From Candidatus Amesbacteria bacterium (GTDB lineage Bacteria > Patescibacteriota > Microgenomatia > CAZETR01 > Amesbacteraceae), in assembly GCA_016219445.1 (NCBI GenBank), contig JACRNA010000023.1:1-33068 (forward strand): a stretch of 33,068 bases of DNA. Direction: 5' to 3'. Below are positions 21,066 through 28,156 of this stretch, in pieces (the stretch's first letter is position 1; the number at the start of each line of letters is the position of its first letter). The notes under the pieces were generated by a model, which saw nothing but the letters and a program-made list of their open reading frames with translations, did no database searches and was not told where the DNA came from. Position numbers and translations under genes: made by a program.

Positions 21066-21356
21066 GTGCAAGACAAAACAATGAAATGTAAAGACTGTGG
21101 CAAGGATTTTGTGTGGACAGCTGGCGAACAGCAATTCTACCAAGACAAAGGATTTTCCAATCCACCTTCCCGCTGTGCAGACTGCCGAAAGGCCAACAAG
21201 AATGCGAGTTTTGGTGGGGGTGGAGCGTCCCGTGGACCCCGACAAGACTTTCCTATTACTTGTTCCAAATGTGGCAAAGCTGACACTGTACCATTCCAGC
21301 CCAAAGGGCCGGATGTATTGTGCCGAGACTGCTTTAAAGCCAGTAAAGGACGGTAA
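21066..21356 (+). CDS. Small zinc-ribbon protein
   Basis: 96 aa with CKDCGKDFVWTAGEQQFYQD, CADCRKAN about 23 residues later, then ITCSKCGKAD and CRDCFKASKG. These are four CxxC knuckles, making two zinc ribbons, of the family often annotated zinc-ribbon domain containing protein (zf-trcl type). The Gly/Arg-rich joint (FGGGGASRGPRQD) may bind RNA. GTG start with AAAGGAGGTGA 5 nt upstream; ATG 21081 is an alternative. Function unknown; RNA or DNA binding is likely. Confidence 0.75.
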   Translation: MQDKTMKCKDCGKDFVWTAGEQQFYQDKGFSNPPSRCADCRKANKNASFGGGGASRGPRQDFPITCSKCGKADTVPFQPKGPDVLCRDCFKASKGR

Positions 21357-21362
21357 TAGATG

Positions 21363-21391
21363 GAGTTAGTAGTGTAAAATATTACTAACTC
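21363..21391 (+). promoter_or_regulatory. Hairpin with -10 box before tRNA-Ala(CGC)
   Basis: GAGTTAGTA (21363-21371) and TACTAACTC (21383-21391) form a perfect 9-bp stem. The loop contains TGTAAAAT (TAAAAT at 21375-21380), 12 nt before the tRNA 5' end, the right distance for a promoter. No T run follows, so it is not a normal terminator. Confidence 0.4.
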
Positions 21392-21392
21392 G

Positions 21393-21463
21393 GGGCCATT
21401 AGCACAGTGGTAATGCATCCCGCTCGCAGCGGGAAAACGGGAGTCCGATTCTCCCATGGTCCA
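21393..21463 (+). tRNA. tRNA-Ala (anticodon CGC)
   Basis: Cloverleaf by hand. Acceptor GGGCCAT pairs with ATGGTCC and includes G3-U70, the alanine identity pair. The anticodon stem TCCCG/CGGGA holds loop CTCGCAG with CGC at 21425-21427. The T arm is GGGAG/CTCCC with loop TCCGATT. The D stem has a C-A mismatch at 13-22, and position 55 is C rather than T. CCA is not encoded. Slightly irregular, possibly a weak or decaying gene. Confidence 0.75.
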
Positions 21464-21473
21464 CTTTCGGAGT

Positions 21474-21533
21474 TCTCTGCCTGTAGATGCTTTCAGCATC
21501 AGCTAAATGCAGGCGGGAATTCTCCGTGGATCC
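21474..21533 (+). other. Structured stretch behind tRNA-Ala(CGC)
   Basis: CGGAG/CTCCG encloses TGCCTG/CAGGCG, and an inner GATGCT-TTC-AGCATC hairpin lies near 21486-21500. The right end (CGGGA, ATTCTCC, GGATCCAC) looks like the 3' half of the neighbouring tRNA with a 5-base deletion. Possibly a decayed tRNA copy; no intact cloverleaf can be drawn. Confidence 0.3.
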
Positions 21534-21596
21534 ACAACACAAAAATTTTTAACGTTGGGTCTGTCGTTCACCGATTTAATAGAATGGCACAGTATC

Positions 21597-21625
21597 TTGA
21601 CAGAAGTAATAGTTAGGAGTACGAT
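21597..21625 (+). promoter_or_regulatory. Promoter of the HTH/LAGLIDADG-like gene
   Basis: TTGACA (21597-21602), exactly 17 bp, then TACGAT (21620-21625), 7 nt before ATG 21633. A consensus -35 with ideal spacing supports both the promoter and this start. Confidence 0.6.
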
Positions 21626-21632
21626 AAACATA

Positions 21633-22322
21633 ATGAGACACTCAAATGAGTTGGTGGGTAAGATTAAAGAACTTAGATCAAAAGGTAGTACATATGGTGA
21701 AATTAATAAGACATTGAATACAAAACTTTCCAAAAGCACTTTACACTGGATTTGCAAAAAGGTATCTTTACCTCAGAAATATCTCGATAAAATAACAAAA
21801 CTTAATATTAAAAATTTGGGTATAGCCAGAGCAACAGCAAAAGCTGTAAATAAAGCTAAAAGAGAAGAATTAATAAATAAGTTTACCAATGTATATTTAC
21901 CGGTATCATTAAAAATCAATAACGCCAATACGGCAAAAATTGCACTTGCAATGTTATGTCTTGGCGAGGCATCAAAGTCAAAAAGTAAACACGCTTTTAG
22001 TCTGGGAAACTCTGATTCGAGAGTAATAATTATATTTTTAACACTTTTAAGAAGGTGCTTTCCTCAGTTTGATGAGAGTAAGATTAGAGCTACTGTACAG
22101 TGTAGGGCAGATCAGAACATCGAAGAACTGACACATTATTGGCAGAATATTACAAAGATTTCAAAATCTCAATTTTATAAAGTGTTGGTTGACCAGAGAA
22201 CAGTTGGAAAACCTACAAAAAGGTCGGATTATATGGGAGTACTAAATATTTATTATTTAGATAAGAAAGTTCAACTCGAGCTAGAGACTTTAGCAGATTT
22301 AGTCTATAATTCTCTGAAGTAG
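21633..22322 (+). CDS. HTH protein with LAGLIDADG-like domain, between two tRNA-Ala genes
   Basis: 229 aa from ATG 21633. The N-terminal part (ELVGKIKELRSKGSTYGEIN then LSKSTLHWICKKV) is a helix-turn-helix. The second half has LAMLCLGEASKSKSKHAF, LGNSDSRVIIIFLTLLRRCF and ELTHYWQNITKISKSQFYK. This is the pattern of single LAGLIDADG-like (WhiA/homing-endonuclease-related) domains in many Patescibacteria proteins (from memory). The acidic residue is the E of LCLGEAS. The stop codon TAG shares its last base with the first base of tRNA-Ala(GGC). The longer frame from 21507 runs through the promoter and is rejected. Homing endonuclease or transcription regulator; uncertain. Confidence 0.55.
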   Translation: MRHSNELVGKIKELRSKGSTYGEINKTLNTKLSKSTLHWICKKVSLPQKYLDKITKLNIKNLGIARATAKAVNKAKREELINKFTNVYLPVSLKINNANTAKIALAMLCLGEASKSKSKHAFSLGNSDSRVIIIFLTLLRRCFPQFDESKIRATVQCRADQNIEELTHYWQNITKISKSQFYKVLVDQRTVGKPTKRSDYMGVLNIYYLDKKVQLELETLADLVYNSLK

Positions 22323-22392
22323 GGCTTGTCGTATACTGGTAATACATCTGGCTGGCAGTCAGAGAAAAGGGGTTCGATTCCCCTCAGGTCCA
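22322..22392 (+). tRNA. tRNA-Ala (anticodon GGC)
   Basis: Acceptor GGGCTTG pairs with CAGGTCC, including G3-U70. D stem GTAT/ATAC with loop ACTGGTA. Anticodon stem TCTGG/TCAGA with loop CTGGCAG and GGC at 22374-22376. T arm AGGGG/CCCCT with loop TTCGATT. CCA is not encoded. All arms fit. The promoter must lie inside the preceding coding sequence unless it is co-transcribed. Confidence 0.9.
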
Positions 22393-23570
22393 CACAAGAA
22401 GTCTAAGATATGCATATGGGTAATTCCTTGGACAGAACCCCCCGCCATTTTGTCCATAGTTACCACATATTTTCTAAAATTGTCCGGAATATTTAATAAG
22501 TTTTCAAATTCTCTTTCTCTCACTTTATTTGACGAAATGAGATAAGCAACTTGAACATATATTCTTTCATTGGCTCTTTCTGCCACAAAATCAACCTCAT
22601 TGTTTCCCATTTGGCCAATATAGACTTTGTATCCCAAGTCGAGGAGCTTTGAATAGACGAGGTTTTCCAATATTTTATTTATGTCTACTTGTTTATAATT
22701 GATAATACTGTGCCGTAATCCCAAATCTTCAAAATAATATTTTTCACCTATTTCAAATATTTTTTTGCCGATAATATCTATACGTTGACACTTTGAAACA
22801 AAAAAACTGGATGTTAAAAAAGAAAGATAATTTAAAACTGTATTGGGGGATAAATTTATATTTTGGGATTTCAAAAAGTCGCTTATTTTTTTGGCCGACA
22901 CGAGAGAGCCGAGATTGTCAGCCAAGTATTCGATTAACCGACCTAAAAAGTTTACATTTCTGACCTCAAATCTAGAAACCACATCCTTTAAAATTACGGC
23001 ATCAAAAACATTGTTTAGATATCCGAATACTTGAATGTCTTCTAATTTTAGATTCACTAAATAGGGCAATCCTCCATACCTAATATATTTTTCCAAAGAA
23101 TCGAGATCTTTTGACAATTTATGAAAAGCTAAAAATTCGTCAAAAGACAAGGCGTGAACAGGAATTTCGACATACCTACCAGATAGTTTGCCGGCCAGGT
23201 CAGATGAGAGAAGCTCGGAGTTGCTGCCGGAAATGTATATGTCATACATGCCGGAATTGGCGCAATCCCGCAAGATTTTTTCAAACCCTTCAATTTCTTG
23301 AACCTCATCGATAAAGAGAGAAGATTTAGTGTGGTTTTTTGTTTTTGAGGCGATGTATTTTGCTAAATCGTGATAGTTTTTGATAAAATCGTATTCATAT
23401 TTTTCCTTGTCGATGTAAATTATATTTTGTTTTAGCGTATCGGCAATTTGCATCATTATGTAGCTTTTCCCCACCCGTCTTTGTCCTGTAAAAATTTTAA
23501 TTACATCTTTTCCCACATATGGTGCCACTCGTGCAAAGTATTTTGGTCTTGGGACAAATGTTTTATTCAT
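22359..23570 (-). CDS. AAA ATPase with DUF4143 domain
   Basis: 403 aa. IFTGQRRVGKSYIMMQIADT near residues 27-46 is the Walker A of the AAA_14 family, and SSLFIDEVQEIEGFEKIL near 83-100 the Walker B; SGSNSELLS is sensor 1. The C-terminal half fits DUF4143, ending with a restriction-like core (GNEVDFVAERANERIYVQVAY: D, then ExxVQ). Such proteins are frequent mobile genes in archaea and CPR; function unresolved. After the family's normal end (HILDFL) the frame reads CGPEGNRTPFL, which is antisense tRNA-Ala, and stops in its anticodon arm. Confidence 0.85.
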   Translation of the reverse strand: MNKTFVPRPKYFARVAPYVGKDVIKIFTGQRRVGKSYIMMQIADTLKQNIIYIDKEKYEYDFIKNYHDLAKYIASKTKNHTKSSLFIDEVQEIEGFEKILRDCANSGMYDIYISGSNSELLSSDLAGKLSGRYVEIPVHALSFDEFLAFHKLSKDLDSLEKYIRYGGLPYLVNLKLEDIQVFGYLNNVFDAVILKDVVSRFEVRNVNFLGRLIEYLADNLGSLVSAKKISDFLKSQNINLSPNTVLNYLSFLTSSFFVSKCQRIDIIGKKIFEIGEKYYFEDLGLRHSIINYKQVDINKILENLVYSKLLDLGYKVYIGQMGNNEVDFVAERANERIYVQVAYLISSNKVREREFENLLNIPDNFRKYVVTMDKMAGGSVQGITHMHILDFLCGPEGNRTPFL

Positions 23571-23605
23571 AGTTATAAAATCTATCTAAATATAGTTATA
23601 TTAGA

Positions 23606-23634
23606 AGTATAGCTAAAACTTATTTATTTGTCAA
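23606..23634 (-). promoter_or_regulatory. Sigma-70-type promoter of the ATPase gene
   Basis: Minus strand TTGACA (23634-23629), 17 bp, TATACT (23611-23606). Transcription would start near 23599, giving a leader of about 29 nt before ATG 23570. The best full promoter in the window. No Shine-Dalgarno sequence is seen. Confidence 0.75.
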
Positions 23635-23635
23635 G

Positions 23636-24922
23636 CTAGTATTTTATTCCAAACAACTTGAGGATGAAGCCCACGATCTTGCCAAAGAAAGATTGTTTTC
23701 GAGGAGTGGGAGCCGAAGCGGGTGTTTCTAGATCCAGATTATAGATCCTCATGTCAGATTTTGGAGTCGGTGTAGGAGTACGCACTGGGGTGCTTGTACC
23801 CAACGGAGTCGCAGACGGAGTGGTTCCGGGAATGGGTGATGGCGCAATTTCATTGACCTTGGCCACAAAATTATCAAATGTTCCAGTTACCTCGGGATAA
23901 TCAGGGGTTCTGGTAGATGTCTGAAGAGCCAATCTACCTTCTCCACTATAAATTCCCGTAAAATTGCCTATTGGTTCCCAACCAAGCGCTGATTTGTAAT
24001 AAGAATAAACTGTCTTGTCGTTTCTCATTAGGCGTACTGTGAGTGGCGAGAACAAACCAGTCTTTATACCGGTTACAACCTGCTTACTATCGAGTGTAGA
24101 AAAGCCGTATACACCACCAAGATTGGATAGAGTAATACCCAGAGTGTTTTTCCAGGATTCATCATGAAATACCAGATCAACGGTTGAGGAAGATCCACTA
24201 GATTGACTGGTTTTAAGCTCGATTGATACGTCAAAGTCACCTTTAATAGTCTTTGTATCAGCAACTGCCGCAATATATTCTTTTAGACCAGCGGGGACAT
24301 AGTGAACAAAAACTTTATCTTTAATTTGTGATTGAGTAGGTGCTCCACTTGGATACTTCCAGACATTCCACCGGGAAACATCGAGTGATCCATCAAAATT
24401 ATCTTTGATTTCGGATGAAGTATTGGCACTTGGGAAAGGAGTGGGCGATGCTTGTAAACCCCAAGTAATTGGATATGAGGTTTTTATCCCACCATCGGCG
24501 ATAATCCAAATATCTGCTCGTCCCTCATTGCCGTTTAAACTAAATTCGGCATATCGATTACTAGAGTGAATATCTAAATTTCCTATTGAATTCGTGGAGC
24601 TAACGCCCCATTGATAATGAGCTTCGTCAACATTACCCTGACTATTAATTGCGGTAGCCGATAAACCATAACGAGGGTATGGGCTACGACCTTCAAGTGT
24701 TTTTACAGATAAATCGATGCGTTCAATTGGAACCGTATTTGCTTTGGAAAATGGATTTTGGCGATTCTGAGCGAGCTTGACAGCCAAACCAAGTCCAGCG
24801 GTTAGGACAAAGACAGAAATAATGGCAGTCAGTTGCCTGAAATAGGGATGGGGAAGGTGAGGAGATTCGGGAGAGACCTCAACTGGAATATCTGTAGATT
24901 GATTTGGATCCGGCAGAATCAT
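23636..24922 (-). CDS. Membrane-anchored surface protein with concanavalin-like domain
   Basis: 428 aa from ATG 24922. An inner tail (MILPDPNQSTDIPVEVSPE) precedes one membrane helix (LTAIISVFVLTAGLGLAVKL). The outer part has about 100 residues of beta sandwich and then EIKDNFDGSLDVSRWNVW and FDVSIELKTSQSSGSSS, typical of LamG/concanavalin-like carbohydrate-binding domains. A Pro/Thr/Ser-rich stalk (PSPIPGTTPSATPLGTSTP) follows, then a basic amphipathic end (FFGKIVGFILKLFGIKY) that may sit on a membrane. Upstream codons to 25036 overlap the divergent gene and are excluded. Confidence 0.65.
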   Translation of the reverse strand: MILPDPNQSTDIPVEVSPESPHLPHPYFRQLTAIISVFVLTAGLGLAVKLAQNRQNPFSKANTVPIERIDLSVKTLEGRSPYPRYGLSATAINSQGNVDEAHYQWGVSSTNSIGNLDIHSSNRYAEFSLNGNEGRADIWIIADGGIKTSYPITWGLQASPTPFPSANTSSEIKDNFDGSLDVSRWNVWKYPSGAPTQSQIKDKVFVHYVPAGLKEYIAAVADTKTIKGDFDVSIELKTSQSSGSSSTVDLVFHDESWKNTLGITLSNLGGVYGFSTLDSKQVVTGIKTGLFSPLTVRLMRNDKTVYSYYKSALGWEPIGNFTGIYSGEGRLALQTSTRTPDYPEVTGTFDNFVAKVNEIAPSPIPGTTPSATPLGTSTPVRTPTPTPKSDMRIYNLDLETPASAPTPRKQSFFGKIVGFILKLFGIKY

Positions 24923-24937
24923 ACTATAATAGTATAT
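24921..24937. promoter_or_regulatory. Divergent leaderless promoters on a 15-bp palindrome
   Basis: ATACTAT-A-ATAGTAT (24921-24935) contains TATAAT (24925-24930), 7 nt before ATG 24938 on the plus strand. It also contains most of TATACT (24936-24931 on the minus strand), 8 nt before ATG 24922. The start codons are separated by only 15 bp, so the two polymerases must exclude each other, and any protein on the palindrome would silence both genes. Confidence 0.6.
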
Positions 24938-25462
24938 ATGCCAGCAAAATTCCGCAATAAGCAGTTTGCCGTCGGGATCTATCATATTTTTCAGGTGGGT
25001 AAGGAAGTCATTTTTACAGGTGATATAGATTTCCAAAGATATTTAAGTAACTTGCGGAGATTCGTGCCCGAAACCGATGCCAAAATCCTGGCCTATTGTC
25101 TCATGCCTAATCGCTTAGATTTATTAGTACGACAAACCACTCCTCGGGCAATCACCACTTTGATGCGCAAACTAACTACTGCCTACAGCATGTACAAGAA
25201 GGGTTCACCTTTTAGAGGAGTGTACAAAGCCAAGTTGCTAGCAGGAGACCGAGAGGTACTAGATACTAGTAGATTAATTCATTGTCAACCCATAACCACG
25301 ACCAACTTTGGACCACTTCAAATCCGTTCCACATTCTCAAGCTATCTTTATTCTAGTTATCATTTATATATAGAGAGTGTCACAAATAACTGGATAGATA
25401 CATTGGACGTGTCTAGGTTGGTACCGGATTATAGGGGATATGTAGAAATAATTTTGATATAA
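24938..25462 (+). CDS. RAYT-like (IS200/REP-associated Y1) protein with degenerate HUH motif
   Basis: 174 aa. The order fits REP-associated tyrosine transposases: GIYHIFQVGKEVIFTGDIDF, AKILAYCLMPNRLDLLVRQT, LTTAYSMYKKGSPFRGVYKA and the C-terminal SSYHLYIES region. The canonical metal motif PNHxHLL reads PNRLDLL here, so both His are lost, although Tyr of TAYSMY is kept. This suggests a domesticated, catalytically inactive DNA-binding protein. The C-terminal part after residue 110 departs from the family. Its stop codon TAA lies within the -10 box of leuS. Confidence 0.7.
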   Translation: MPAKFRNKQFAVGIYHIFQVGKEVIFTGDIDFQRYLSNLRRFVPETDAKILAYCLMPNRLDLLVRQTTPRAITTLMRKLTTAYSMYKKGSPFRGVYKAKLLAGDREVLDTSRLIHCQPITTTNFGPLQIRSTFSSYLYSSYHLYIESVTNNWIDTLDVSRLVPDYRGYVEIILI

Positions 25463-25463
25463 T
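25455..25463 (+). promoter_or_regulatory. Extended -10 of leuS
   Basis: TGATATAAT with TATAAT at 25458-25463, 6 nt before ATG 25470. It overlaps the stop codon of the upstream gene. No -35. A leaderless leuS mRNA is expected. Confidence 0.65.
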
Positions 25464-25469
25464 ATTCAT

Positions 25470-27644
25470 ATGGCAAAATATGATCATAAGACTATAGAAG
25501 AAAAATGGAACAAGGTATGGAATGAACAAAAAATAAACACTGTAGATACCAAAAATGCTTCTAAACCATTTTTTAACCTGATGATGTTTCCATATCCGTC
25601 AGCCGAGGGTATGCATGTGGGTAATATGTATGCCTTTACCGCCTCCGATGTCTATGGCCGGTTCAAGCGCATGCAAGGATTTGATGTATTTGAGCCTATT
25701 GGTTTGGATGGATTTGGCATTCATAGCGAGAATTATGCTCTCAAAATTGGACGCCATCCCAAAGAACACGCTCGTATTACCGAGGAGAATTTTTATAGAC
25801 AATTACATATGGTGGGCAATATGTATGATTGGAGCAAGACAGTTGAGACTTATAATCCCAATTATTACAAATGGACTCAGTGGATTTTTATCCAATTATT
25901 TAAGAAAGGTTTGGCATACCGGGCCAAATCTGAGGTCAATTGGTGCTCCAAATGTAAGACGGTGCTTTCTGACGAGCAAGTTCTGGGTGACAAATGTGAA
26001 CGATGTAATACTGTAGTCATAAAAAAATCTTTGGAGCAATGGTTTTTCAAAATTACCGACTATGCCGAAAGGCTACTCAAGAATTTGGATTGGATTGACT
26101 GGACCTCCAAGATCAAGACTATTCAAAAAAATTGGATAGGGAAAAAAACCGGTTACAAAATAAAATTTGATGACCTGGAAGTATTTACGACTAGGCCTGA
26201 TACATTGCACGGAGCAACCTTTTTGGCAATTGCGGGTCACGAAGATAAATTTACGGGCAAAAAAGTAACCAATCCGGCGACTAGAGTAAAGATTCCTGTT
26301 TGGGAAGCCGAATATATTGTAGCAGACTATGGGACTGGAGTAGTGATGGGTGTTCCTGCTCATGACGAAAGGGACATGGTCTTTGCTAAAAAACATGGAC
26401 TAGAAATTGTAGATATGCAACCAGATGAGGCGATGAAGAAATACGCCGTTGAATATGTGACATACCATTTGCGCGATTGGCTGATAAGTAGACAGAGATA
26501 TTGGGGACCACCAATTCCGATGATCAATTGCCCAAAATGTGGTTGGCAACCTGTGCCTGAAGATCAATTGCCGGTTCTTTTGCCTGATATAGAAGATTAT
26601 CAGCCCAAAGGCGAGGGCAAAGGTCCTTTAGCCGGCCACCCAGAATTTTATAAGACCACTTGTCCTGTCTGTGGGGGATCAGCTGAGCGCGAAACCGACG
26701 TTTCAGATACTTTTTTGGATAGCGCGTGGTATTTTTTGCGCTATCCGAGTGCCGGAATTGACGGTAAACCTTGGGACAAGGACTTAACCAATAAATGGTT
26801 ACCAGTTGCCATGTACACTGGGGGAGCAGAACACGCCACTTTGCACTTGATGTACACACGGTTTATTACCATGGCCTTGAAAGATATGAGTTATTTGGAT
26901 TTTGAAGAGCCTTTTCAAAAGTTTTTTGCTCACGGGATGATTATTAAAGACGGGGCCAAAATGAGCAAGTCCAAGGGAAATGTCGTCAACCCCGATGATT
27001 ATATAACCAAATTTGGGGCGGATACTTTTAGGCTCTATCTCATGTTTTTGGGTCCGGTCAGTGCCGGAGGCGATTTCCGGGATTCGGGGATTGAAGGCAT
27101 GAATAGATGGGTTAACCGGATAGTAAAACACATTGACTTACAGCTGGGGAAAACTTCAAATAACGATCAGCTGGTATCTCGCGGGCTACACAAATTTATA
27201 AAGAGGGCGACAGAGGGATTAGAAAGCAGAAAAAACAATTTGCTGATCGCTGGAGCTATGGAGTTTTTGAATTTAGTCGAAAGCCAGAAAGCCATACTTG
27301 ATTCCTCACAATGGACAATTTTTATTAAGCTAGTTGCTCCACTTGCTCCTTACTTGGCTCAGGAACTTTGGAATAGACTGGGTAATACTGGCCTGGTTCA
27401 TTCTCAACTGTGGCCTGAGTATGATCCCAAGATGATAATTGATGAAAAAGTGACAGTCGTAGTTCAGATCAATGGCAAAGTAAGAGAGAAATTTGAGATT
27501 GAGTCGGATAATGCTGGTGATGAAGCATTTATCCAGCACTTGGCTCTAGAGAGCGCTAAAGTCCAGAATTATCTAAAAGGGGCTTCATATAGGACTATAT
27601 TCGTGCCATGCAAGCTGATAAATTTTATAGTCAATACAAAATAG
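25470..27644 (+). CDS. leuS: Leucyl-tRNA synthetase
   Basis: Class I synthetase that charges tRNA-Leu. MMFPYPSAEGMHVGNMYAF near residues 37-55 holds the HIGH-type motif (HVGN). CSKCKTVLSDEQV and CERCN form a zinc knuckle. FTTRPDTLHGATF and GTGVVMGVPAHDERD are the editing-domain signatures, and MSKSKGNVVNP near 505-515 is the KMSKS loop. At 724 aa it is shorter than most bacterial LeuRS (about 800-880). The distance from RPDT to AHDERD is short, so the CP1 editing domain is reduced but keeps its key residues. It overlaps comEA by 37 bp. Confidence 0.95.
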   Translation: MAKYDHKTIEEKWNKVWNEQKINTVDTKNASKPFFNLMMFPYPSAEGMHVGNMYAFTASDVYGRFKRMQGFDVFEPIGLDGFGIHSENYALKIGRHPKEHARITEENFYRQLHMVGNMYDWSKTVETYNPNYYKWTQWIFIQLFKKGLAYRAKSEVNWCSKCKTVLSDEQVLGDKCERCNTVVIKKSLEQWFFKITDYAERLLKNLDWIDWTSKIKTIQKNWIGKKTGYKIKFDDLEVFTTRPDTLHGATFLAIAGHEDKFTGKKVTNPATRVKIPVWEAEYIVADYGTGVVMGVPAHDERDMVFAKKHGLEIVDMQPDEAMKKYAVEYVTYHLRDWLISRQRYWGPPIPMINCPKCGWQPVPEDQLPVLLPDIEDYQPKGEGKGPLAGHPEFYKTTCPVCGGSAERETDVSDTFLDSAWYFLRYPSAGIDGKPWDKDLTNKWLPVAMYTGGAEHATLHLMYTRFITMALKDMSYLDFEEPFQKFFAHGMIIKDGAKMSKSKGNVVNPDDYITKFGADTFRLYLMFLGPVSAGGDFRDSGIEGMNRWVNRIVKHIDLQLGKTSNNDQLVSRGLHKFIKRATEGLESRKNNLLIAGAMEFLNLVESQKAILDSSQWTIFIKLVAPLAPYLAQELWNRLGNTGLVHSQLWPEYDPKMIIDEKVTVVVQINGKVREKFEIESDNAGDEAFIQHLALESAKVQNYLKGASYRTIFVPCKLINFIVNTK

Positions 27645-28156
27645 AGCTGATTTTAGCTGGATCAGGCTTATTTTTTATTTTTCTGGGTCTAAAATCACAT
27701 GTCTTTCCTCCCACTGTTCAGATATTAAATAAAAATATTGAGCAAAAAGAGATAATGGTCGACATCCAAGGAGCGGTAAACAAGCCAGGACTGTATAAAC
27801 TAGTCACGGGAAGCAGGATACAGGATTTGTTGGACAAAGCTGGCGGTCTACTGATCGATTCTGATACTAAGTGGATAGAGGTAAATCTAAATAGGGCAAA
27901 GAAGGTCAGTGATGGAGAAAAAATTTTTATACCAAGAATCAATGATCAATCAGCAATAATCAATAGTAAATCAAAGTTAATTAATATTAACGCAGGGACT
28001 AAAGCTGAACTTGAGGCTATTGCGGGAATTGGTGCGGTCACTGCGGAGAAAATAATCAATGGCCGGCCATACCAAGAATTGGCCGAATTGGTTTCCAAGA
28101 AGATCATAAGTGCCAAGCTCTATACCCAGATTAAAGATCTGCTGTCGGTATGGTAA
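27608..28156 (+). CDS. comEA: ComEA-like competence DNA receptor
   Basis: 182 aa. One N-terminal membrane helix (IELILAGSGLFFIFLGL), an SLBB-type domain (DIQGAVNKPGLYKLVTGSRI) and a C-terminal helix-hairpin-helix DNA-binding domain (ININAGTKAELEAIAGIGAV). ComEA binds incoming DNA at the outer membrane face and passes it to ComEC. The stop overlaps comEC by 7 bp. This pair next to synthetase genes supports uptake of DNA as a nucleotide source. Confidence 0.9.
   Translation: MQADKFYSQYKIELILAGSGLFFIFLGLKSHVFPPTVQILNKNIEQKEIMVDIQGAVNKPGLYKLVTGSRIQDLLDKAGGLLIDSDTKWIEVNLNRAKKVSDGEKIFIPRINDQSAIINSKSKLININAGTKAELEAIAGIGAVTAEKIINGRPYQELAELVSKKIISAKLYTQIKDLLSVW

Noticed and set aside
21474-21533. A third tRNA gene behind tRNA-Ala(CGC)
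   Set aside because: Stems exist, but no acceptor, anticodon loop or T loop of normal form can be placed; recorded only as a structured stretch.
21507-21632. Upstream extension of the HTH/LAGLIDADG-like gene
   Set aside because: It would run through a good TTGACA-17-TACGAT promoter and a structured region, and has no similarity to the family.
24923-25036. N-terminal extension of the surface protein on the minus strand
   Set aside because: It overlaps the RAYT-like coding region, and ATG 24922 has a proper -10 box and is followed by a normal tail plus membrane helix.
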